Below, in pieces: positions 1 to 4,682 of a stretch of DNA of 5,510 nt. This DNA is from Asaia bogorensis. Its GTDB lineage: Bacteria; Pseudomonadota; Alphaproteobacteria; Acetobacterales; Acetobacteraceae. The DNA lies in NCBI GenBank assembly GCA_945873675.1, contig CAMCEP010000200.1, positions 1 to 5,510 of the forward strand. Direction: 5' to 3'. Below the pieces are notes generated by a model. That model was not told the origin of the DNA, did not search any database, and saw only the letters and a program-made list of their open reading frames with translations. Position numbers and translations under genes: made by a program. Every line of letters begins with the position of its first letter. Position 1 is the stretch's first letter.

Positions 1-1383
1 GAACATCTTGCCGGGGTTTAGGATACCTTTGGGGTCAAGCGTTGCCTTTAAGGCCCGCATGACAGAAAGCGCCCCATCGCCATGTTCCTGTTCCAGGAAT
101 TCGCGCTTGCCAAGGCCGATGCCATGTTCCCCGGAACAGGTACCGCCAAGCGCCAAGCCTTGCGCCACGATTTCCCTGTCCAAAGCCCAGGCCTTTTCCA
201 GTGCGGCTTGGTCATTATCCGGAAACAGGATCAGGCAATGGAAATTGCCGTCACCGACATGGCCAACAATGCAGCTGGTCTGCCCCGATGCCTTGGCGGT
301 TTCCTTGGCCTTCACCACGGCTTCCGTGAGGCGCGAGATGGGCACGCAGACATCCGTGGTAATGCCGCGATGGCCGGGCTTCAGTGCAATCGCGGCCCAA
401 TAGGCATCATGCCGCGCCTTCCATAGCCGATTGCGTGTTTCGGGGTCGGTCGCTGCTTCAAAGCTGGTGGCGCCGAAATCCCGCGCGACGGCTTCCACCG
501 TTTCTGCCTGTTCCACCACGCTCGCGGGCGAGCCATGGAATTCCAGAAATAGCGTGGTGGTCGCTTCAAACCCTTCCAGCTTGGAATAGCGGATGCAGGC
601 TTCCATCTGATCCTCATCCAGCAATTCAATACGCGCCACGGGAATGCCGCTTTGCATCACGGTGCTGACCGTCTCAACTGCGGCGGCAAGTGTGGGGAAT
701 TGGCAGACCGCGGCGCTGATGCCCTCAGGGATGCCATGCAGGCGCAGACGGATTTTGGTGATGACGCCAAGCGTACCTTCGGATCCGATGAATAGTCGCG
801 TCAGGTCGTAGCCATTGGCGGCCTTGCGCGTCCGTCCGCCGGTTTGAATAACACGCCCATCCGCCAGCACCACTTCAAGCCCCAAAACATTTTCGCGAAT
901 GGTGCCGTAGCGCACCGCATTGGTGCCGGAAGCGCGCGTGGCGCACATGCCGCCAATGGTGCAATGGCTGCCGGGATCAACCGGAAAGAACAGCCCCTCA
1001 GCGCGCAGAAAATCATTCAGGGCCTGGCGCGTGACGCCCGGTTCAATCAGGCAATCCATATCTTCAGTGTTCAGTTCCAACACCGCCGTCATTTGCGACA
1101 GATCGAGCGATATGCCGCCGCGCACCGGATTGACATGCCCTTCAAGCGATGTGCCGGCGCCAAAGGGCACCACCGGCACGCCATGCTGATGGCACAGCGC
1201 CATGATGCGGCTGACTTCATCCGTGGTCTGCACAAAGGCAACGGCATCAGGCAGCGTCGGCGGCGTGGTATCCTCACCCCGGCTATGCTGTTCGCGCATG
1301 GCCTGGGCGGTGCTGAGCCTTTCGCCCAGAAAGCCGCGGATGCTGGCAATGACCTGTGCTATGGCGGGGGCGCTGGCATTCAT
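1..1383 (-). CDS. FAD-binding oxidase, D-lactate dehydrogenase (cytochrome)/GlcD-like, 3' end cut by window
   Basis: Reading the minus strand from ATG at 1383-1381 gives 461 codons with no stop before the window edge. The protein is a PCMH-type flavoprotein that oxidises a D-2-hydroxyacid (D-lactate, glycolate or similar) to the 2-oxoacid and passes electrons to a quinone or cytochrome. FAD-binding segments seen: PFGAGTSLEGH (residues 73-83), DPGSHCTIGGM (136-146), ASGTNAVRYG (151-160), then a GSEGTLGVIT segment. The C-terminal FAD-oxidase domain carries GHVGDGNFH (374-382, His375 and His382) and SGEHGIG (417-423, His420), the divalent-metal and substrate site of the LDHD/D2HGDH family. It reaches LDPKGILNPGKMF at position 1, the usual C-terminal motif, so only a few residues are missing. 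The start is supported by GAGG 7 nt upstream and by normal family length. No signal peptide or membrane segment is visible. D-lactate dehydrogenase fits better than GlcD by motif, but the substrate is not certain. Confidence 0.93.
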   Translation of the reverse strand, partial: MNASAPAIAQVIASIRGFLGERLSTAQAMREQHSRGEDTTPPTLPDAVAFVQTTDEVSRIMALCHQHGVPVVPFGAGTSLEGHVNPVRGGISLDLSQMTAVLELNTEDMDCLIEPGVTRQALNDFLRAEGLFFPVDPGSHCTIGGMCATRASGTNAVRYGTIRENVLGLEVVLADGRVIQTGGRTRKAANGYDLTRLFIGSEGTLGVITKIRLRLHGIPEGISAAVCQFPTLAAAVETVSTVMQSGIPVARIELLDEDQMEACIRYSKLEGFEATTTLFLEFHGSPASVVEQAETVEAVARDFGATSFEAATDPETRNRLWKARHDAYWAAIALKPGHRGITTDVCVPISRLTEAVVKAKETAKASGQTSCIVGHVGDGNFHCLILFPDNDQAALEKAWALDREIVAQGLALGGTCSGEHGIGLGKREFLEQEHGDGALSVMRALKATLDPKGILNPGKMF

Positions 1384-1390
1384 GGTGTTT

Positions 1391-1394
1391 CCTC
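1391..1394 (-). promoter_or_regulatory. Shine-Dalgarno of the FAD-linked dehydrogenase
   Basis: On the minus strand GAGG stands 7 nt before the ATG at 1383 (leader GAGGAAACACC-ATG). It decides this start. The monooxygenase at 2902 has nearly the same leader, GAGAAACACC-ATG. Confidence 0.6.
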
Positions 1395-1491
1395 ATGCCG
1401 GCGGCGAAGGGCTGGCGGCGGGTTGCCCCCTTTTTGCCGCTTGCGGGCCAGCGCGTCCAGCGGGGGCATCTTCCGGCCTGCGGCGTTCTGG

Positions 1492-1537
1492 CCTAGCGCC
1501 TTCTTGCCGCGCCGTTGCGCGGCGACAAGGCGCTAGG
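1492..1537. repeat. 46-bp near-perfect extragenic palindrome (two-stage hairpin)
   Basis: The outer arms CCTAGCGCCTT (1492-1502) and AAGGCGCTAGG (1527-1537) are perfect 11-bp complements. A 3x3 offset follows (CTT opposite GAC, with one true mismatch). The inner arms GCCGCGC (1506-1512) and GCGCGGC (1517-1523) are perfect 7-bp complements around a CGTT loop (1513-1516). No T-run follows on the plus strand (CTGTTGTTTGG), and the site lies upstream of both flanking genes, so an ordinary intrinsic terminator is unlikely. It could be a REP-like repeated palindrome, a regulator site or an antitermination structure. Confidence 0.85.
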
Positions 1538-1550
1538 CTGTTGTTTGGTC

Positions 1551-1594
1551 GCATTTTCCGGAGAGCCAAGTGTTTCCACTTAGCTAGAAAATGC
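1551..1594. repeat. Second extragenic palindrome, GCATTTTC...GAAAATGC type
   Basis: The outer arms GCATTTTC (1551-1558) and GAAAATGC (1587-1594) are perfect 8-bp complements. Inside, 1564-1572 (AGCCAAGTG) and 1577-1585 (CACTTAGCT) pair over 9 positions with one C/A mismatch, which becomes a T/G wobble on the minus strand. The loop is TTTC on the plus strand and GAAA, a GNRA tetraloop, on the minus strand. The RNA hairpin is therefore better formed if read leftward, in the leader direction of the dehydrogenase. The motif (T)AGAGCATTTTC...GAAAATGC resembles short intergenic repeats I recall as common in alphaproteobacterial genomes. That link is from memory and not checked. Confidence 0.75.
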
Positions 1595-1620
1595 TCTAGC
1601 CTTCCCGTCTCAGCGTCCCC

Positions 1621-1627
1621 AAGGAGG
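1621..1627 (+). promoter_or_regulatory. Strong Shine-Dalgarno of the aldolase gene
   Basis: AAGGAGG is a near-complete anti-16S match, 10 nt before the ATG at 1638. It fixes the aldolase start and suggests efficient translation of the first gene of the plus-strand group. Confidence 0.75.
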
Positions 1628-1637
1628 AAACAGGGCA

Positions 1638-2399
1638 ATGCCGAATAAGGTCAAACAGATGTGGAAGGCCGGCCAGGCCGTGGCCAATGGGTGGCTTGCC
1701 ATCCCCAATGCCTTTTCGGCGGAAATGTTCGCCCAATCCGGCTGGGACAGCATAACCGTGGATATGCAGCATGGCGTGCAGGACTACCTTTCCTGCGTGG
1801 CCTGCTTCCAGGGCATGCAGCCGCATCCCGTGACCCCCATGGTGCGTGTGCCCTGGAATGAACCGGGCATCATCGGCAAGGTCTTGGATGCCGGCGCTTA
1901 TGGCGTGATCTGCCCCATGGTGAATACGCCGGAAGAAGCCCGCGCGCTTGTGCAATATTGCAAATACCCGCCGCACGGCACGCGTTCCAATGGCCCGATC
2001 CGCGCTGGGCTTTATGGTGAAGGCGGGTCCTACCAAAAGACCGCAAATGACGAAATCCTCGTCATTCCCATGATCGAAACCAAACAGGCGATCGAGAATA
2101 TCGGCGCCATCCTGGATGTACCGGGCATTGATGGCATTTATGTCGGGCCTTCGGATCTTTCCTTCTCCTACGGGTTGGAACCGAAACTGGATGTGGAAGA
2201 CCCCTTCATCCTGGGCATTTACGAAAAGCTGCTGGCGGAATGCGGCAAGCGCGGCATTTCGGCCGGCCTGCATTGCGGTTCCCCCGCCTATGCCAAGCGC
2301 ATGATCAAAATGGGCTATAAGCTGGTGACCATCGCCAACGAAGTTGCCATCATGGTCAATGCTGCCAAGGCGATTGTGAAAGACATCAAGTCTGCCTGA
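1638..2399 (+). CDS. HpcH/HpaI family class II aldolase
   Basis: This is a 253-residue cytoplasmic TIM-barrel aldolase of the family that cleaves 4-hydroxy-2-oxoacids to pyruvate plus an aldehyde (HpaI, 4-hydroxy-2-oxoheptanedioate aldolase; 2-dehydro-3-deoxyglucarate aldolase; relatives). Key residues fall where E. coli HpaI has them: His45 in DMQHG, Arg70 in MVRVPWN, Asp84 in VLDAGAYG, then metal ligands Glu147 (IPMIET) and Asp173 (YVGPSDLS), two positions earlier than in HpaI. PPHGTRSNGP (111-120) is the usual basic loop. The length is typical and complete. Two features differ from classical HpaI: Gln44 replaces the Glu of the D-x-E-H motif, and Met145 stands where I expect the active-site Gln. 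The acceptor aldehyde is thus unknown and probably not the homoprotocatechuate intermediate. The gene has its own strong Shine-Dalgarno and heads a likely operon, with the thioesterase 3 nt downstream. Confidence 0.93.
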   Translation: MPNKVKQMWKAGQAVANGWLAIPNAFSAEMFAQSGWDSITVDMQHGVQDYLSCVACFQGMQPHPVTPMVRVPWNEPGIIGKVLDAGAYGVICPMVNTPEEARALVQYCKYPPHGTRSNGPIRAGLYGEGGSYQKTANDEILVIPMIETKQAIENIGAILDVPGIDGIYVGPSDLSFSYGLEPKLDVEDPFILGIYEKLLAECGKRGISAGLHCGSPAYAKRMIKMGYKLVTIANEVAIMVNAAKAIVKDIKSA

Positions 2400-2402
2400 A
2401 CC

Positions 2403-2831
2403 ATGGAACGAAGCAGCTTTCGCTACTTCTTCCCCCTGAGCGTTCGCTACAATGAAGTGGACGCTCAGGGCATTGTCTTCAACGCGCATTATTTGACCTG
2501 GTATGATATGGCGGTATCCGCCTATATCCGCGCCGCCGGCTGGGATAATCGCGCTGAAATCAAGGCAAGTGGCGCGGATTTTCACGTTGTGCGCGCCCTT
2601 GTCGAATATAAGGTCGGCATCGGCCATGATGAGGAATTGGCAATTGGCGTGCGCACCACGCGGATTGGCACTTCTTCCATCGCGTTCCAGCCGGCGATTT
2701 TCCACGCAGATGGCGACAGGTTGCTGGCGACTGGTGAGATTGTTTGGGTCTGGACCGATCAAAAAAGCAAGCGACCCATCCCCGTTCCTGATCGGCTGCG
2801 GGCGCTGCTGACGCGTTTTGATGCGGCTTGA
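2403..2831 (+). CDS. Hotdog-fold acyl-CoA thioesterase (YbgC/4HBT family)
   Basis: This is a 142-residue single-domain hotdog protein, complete and of normal length for YbgC/4-hydroxybenzoyl-CoA thioesterases, which hydrolyse short or aromatic acyl-CoA thioesters in the cytoplasm. The N-terminal signature RYNEVDAQGIVFNAHYLTWYD (residues 15-35) contains the catalytic Asp20 and the following G-x-V-x-N-x-x-Y spacing (Gly23, Asn27, Tyr30). The central part (VEYKVGIGHDEELAIGV and TGEIVWVWTD) matches the long helix-to-sheet part of the fold. The ATG lies only 3 nt after the aldolase stop and has no clear Shine-Dalgarno, so translation is probably coupled to the aldolase. The short basic tail ending in PVPDRLRALLTRF is common in the family. 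The family is clear; the acyl group is not. It may release a CoA product of the neighbouring enzymes or be a housekeeping thioesterase. Confidence 0.9.
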   Translation: MERSSFRYFFPLSVRYNEVDAQGIVFNAHYLTWYDMAVSAYIRAAGWDNRAEIKASGADFHVVRALVEYKVGIGHDEELAIGVRTTRIGTSSIAFQPAIFHADGDRLLATGEIVWVWTDQKSKRPIPVPDRLRALLTRFDAA

Positions 2832-2850
2832 AGGCGCAGGCTTTTCAAGC
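2826..2850 (+). repeat. Small inverted repeat across the thioesterase stop codon
   Basis: GCTTGAA (2826-2832) and TTCAAGC (2844-2850) are perfect 7-bp complements around an 11-nt loop, and the stop TGA (2829-2831) lies in the left arm. No U-run follows, so a terminator is doubtful. It could slow exonucleases or partly separate expression of the first two genes from the monooxygenase. The remaining gap to 2901 shows only a modest Shine-Dalgarno (GCGAGAAAC) before the ATG at 2902. Confidence 0.35.
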
Positions 2851-2901
2851 GCGCCGAAAGGGTTAGGCTGACCGCAAGTACTTTCCAGGGCGAGAAACAC
2901 C

Positions 2902-4677
2902 ATGAACCACATGACCAATAATGCGATCAGCACCGCAGCGGATGATGCGGCTTTGGTGACCGCCTGGCTGCAACGCTTTGAAGCTGCACTCAAATCGGCG
3001 GATACGGGGCGCCTCGCTGCGCTTTTCGCACCAGACAGCCATTGGCGCGATTTGCTCGCCTTCACCTGGAATATCACGCCCCATGCTGGCGCGGCCGATA
3101 TCGCGGCCGCTTTCGTGGAAGCAGCGCCCCGCACTGGCGCGCATGATTTCGCCTTGGCGGAAGGGCGCACGCGCCCCCGGCGCGTCAAGCGCCTGGGCAT
3201 TGAGGTGATTGAAGCGCTGTTCACCTTCGCCACAAGGCTTGGGCGCGGTGATGGCGTGCTGCGCGTGACTGCGGAAAACCCAAGCCAAGCCTGGGTGCTG
3301 CTGACAACGCTTGAAGAACTCACGGGGTTTGAGGAAAAAACCGGCAAGCGTCGGCCGAGCGGTGAAGCCTATTCGCGCAATTTTGGTGGCGATAATTGGC
3401 TTGATCAACGCGAAAAGGCAGAAGCCTTCGCGGACCGCGACCCCGTTGTGCTGGTGATTGGCGCGGGCCAGGCAGGGCTTGGCATTGCCGCGCGGCTTGG
3501 CCAGCTTGGGCTGGATACGCTGGTTGTCGAAAAGCACGGTCGCATCGGGGATAATTGGCGCAAGCGCTATCATTCGCTGGCGCTGCATAACCAGGTGCAT
3601 GTGAACCACCTGCCTTATATGCCGTTCCCGCCGACCTGGCCGAAATACATACCCAAAGACATGCTGGCCAATTGGTTTGAACATTACGCCTGGGCGCTGG
3701 AAATCAATGTCTGGACCAGCACGGAATTCCTGGGCGGCGACTATGATGCCAAGGCAGGGCATTGGCGTGTGCGGCTGCGCCGCGCAGATGGCTCGATACG
3801 AGAAATGGCGCCACGCCATGTGATTTTCGCCAATGGCGTCAGCGGTATTCCCAAAGTGCCAAAGCTGCCGGGCCTTGAGGCCTTCAAGGGCGATGTGATC
3901 CATTCCCACAGCTTCTCCAGCGGTGCCGCTTGGCGCGGCAAGAAGGCGCTGGTGCTGGGCACCGGCAATAGCGGGCATGATGTGGCGCAGGACCTGCACA
4001 GCCATGATGTGGCCACCACCATCATCCAGCGCGGTTCCACCACCGTTGTCAGCATCGATCCAAGTGCGAAGATGAATTACGCGCTTTATGATGAAGGCCC
4101 GTCGCTTGAAGATTGTGATCTGATCGCGACTTCCGGCACCTATCCGTTGATTATCCAGGGCTATCAATTGGCCGTGCAGCGCATGGCGGAACTGGACAAG
4201 GATTTGATCGCGGGGCTGAAGGCACGCGGCTTCAAATATGATCTGGGCGAGGATGGCACCGGCCATCAAATGAAATACCGCAGGCGCGGCGGCGGTTATT
4301 ACCTGGATGCCGGCTGTTCGGGCCTGATCATCAATGGCGATATCGGGCTGCTGCAATTTGACGATATCGCTGAATTCGTCGCGGAAGGCGCCAAGCTGAA
4401 GGATGGGCGCATTGTGCCTGCGGATTTGCTGGTGCTCGCGACCGGCTATTACACGCAGCAGGAATTGGTGCGCCGGCTGATGGGCGATGCCATTGCCGAT
4501 AAGGTTGGGCCAATTTGGGGTGTGGGTGAGGATGGCGAATTGGCCAATATGTGGAAGCCCACCCCACAAGAAGGTCTTTGGTTCATGGCCGGCAGCCTGG
4601 CGCAATGCCGCATCTACTCGAAATATCTGGCGCTTCAGATCAAGGCTCGGGAAGAAGGCATGATCCCGCGCGGATAG
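2902..4677 (+). CDS. Flavin-containing monooxygenase with N-terminal NTF2/SnoaL-like domain
   Basis: This 591-residue complete protein has two parts. Residues about 14-140 look like an NTF2/SnoaL-like cone domain (ALVTAWLQRFEAAL, LFAPDSHWRDLLAFTWNI). Residues about 155-591 form a class B flavoprotein monooxygenase. Motifs: the FAD Rossmann loop GAGQAGLG (187-194) ending in VVEKHGRIGDNWRKRYHSL; the FMO signature F-x-G-x3-H-x3-F as FKGDVIHSHSF (328-338); the NADPH Rossmann loop GTGNSGHD (353-360); and the LATGYY motif (Ala513-Tyr516) near the C-terminal FAD contact. HLPYMPFPPTWPKYIPKD resembles the YUCCA/FMO group. Such enzymes use NADPH and O2 to oxygenate a soft nucleophile, an indole-pyruvate-like acid or a ketone (Baeyer-Villiger); the substrate cannot be told. 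The combined architecture occurs in annotated bacterial and fungal FMO-like proteins. ATG at 2902 has GAGAAAC upstream; Met4 (2911) is a possible alternative start. The gene lies 70 nt after the thioesterase, plausibly in the same operon. No signal peptide is visible. Confidence 0.92.
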   Translation: MNHMTNNAISTAADDAALVTAWLQRFEAALKSADTGRLAALFAPDSHWRDLLAFTWNITPHAGAADIAAAFVEAAPRTGAHDFALAEGRTRPRRVKRLGIEVIEALFTFATRLGRGDGVLRVTAENPSQAWVLLTTLEELTGFEEKTGKRRPSGEAYSRNFGGDNWLDQREKAEAFADRDPVVLVIGAGQAGLGIAARLGQLGLDTLVVEKHGRIGDNWRKRYHSLALHNQVHVNHLPYMPFPPTWPKYIPKDMLANWFEHYAWALEINVWTSTEFLGGDYDAKAGHWRVRLRRADGSIREMAPRHVIFANGVSGIPKVPKLPGLEAFKGDVIHSHSFSSGAAWRGKKALVLGTGNSGHDVAQDLHSHDVATTIIQRGSTTVVSIDPSAKMNYALYDEGPSLEDCDLIATSGTYPLIIQGYQLAVQRMAELDKDLIAGLKARGFKYDLGEDGTGHQMKYRRRGGGYYLDAGCSGLIINGDIGLLQFDDIAEFVAEGAKLKDGRIVPADLLVLATGYYTQQELVRRLMGDAIADKVGPIWGVGEDGELANMWKPTPQEGLWFMAGSLAQCRIYSKYLALQIKAREEGMIPRG

Positions 4678-4682
4678 CGCTA
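4675..4682. other. Self-complementary junction of two convergent stop codons
   Basis: TAGCGCTA is a perfect 8-bp palindrome. Its first three bases are the monooxygenase stop (TAG, plus strand) and its last three are the dehydratase stop (TAG on the minus strand). The genes are thus separated by just the CG at 4678-4679, with no room for an intergenic terminator. Each transcript must end inside the opposite gene or overlap it. Confidence 0.9.

Larger units (their letters stand above)
1384..1637. other. Divergent intergenic region with two palindromes
   Basis: This 254-bp spacer separates the leftward dehydrogenase from the rightward aldolase and must hold, or adjoin, the promoters for both. 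From the left it contains the dehydrogenase Shine-Dalgarno, about 100 bp of GC-rich unstructured DNA, the 46-bp palindrome at 1492-1537, the AT-richer palindrome at 1551-1594, and the aldolase Shine-Dalgarno at 1621-1627. I could not assign convincing -35/-10 boxes in either direction. A 29-codon minus-strand frame (1469-1380) ends in an ATGA overlap with the dehydrogenase start, but it has no good ribosome binding site and Arg/Pro-rich composition, so I do not call it a gene. Confidence 0.7.

Noticed and set aside
844..1536. A 230-codon plus-strand frame across the dehydrogenase start and the spacer
   Set aside because: It lies opposite the FAD-binding domain of the dehydrogenase in matching codon register, has Arg/His/Ala-rich low-complexity sequence and no supporting ribosome binding site.
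1492..1550. The first palindrome as a rho-independent terminator
   Set aside because: It is upstream of both divergent genes and is followed by CTGTTGTTTGG rather than a U-run, so nothing needs terminating there.
1393..1638. An 81-codon minus-strand frame filling the intergenic region
   Set aside because: It reads straight through both palindromes, starts inside the aldolase start region and ends in a Pro/Ala/Arg-rich tail. This is typical of chance frames in GC-rich DNA.
1596..3347. A 583-codon open frame on the minus strand, antisense to the aldolase, thioesterase and start of the monooxygenase
   Set aside because: It is in exact codon register with the aldolase and thioesterase, so it stays open simply because those genes avoid TTA, CTA and TCA codons. 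The product is His/Gly/Ala/Ile-rich with no recognisable motif and it crosses the real gene boundaries.
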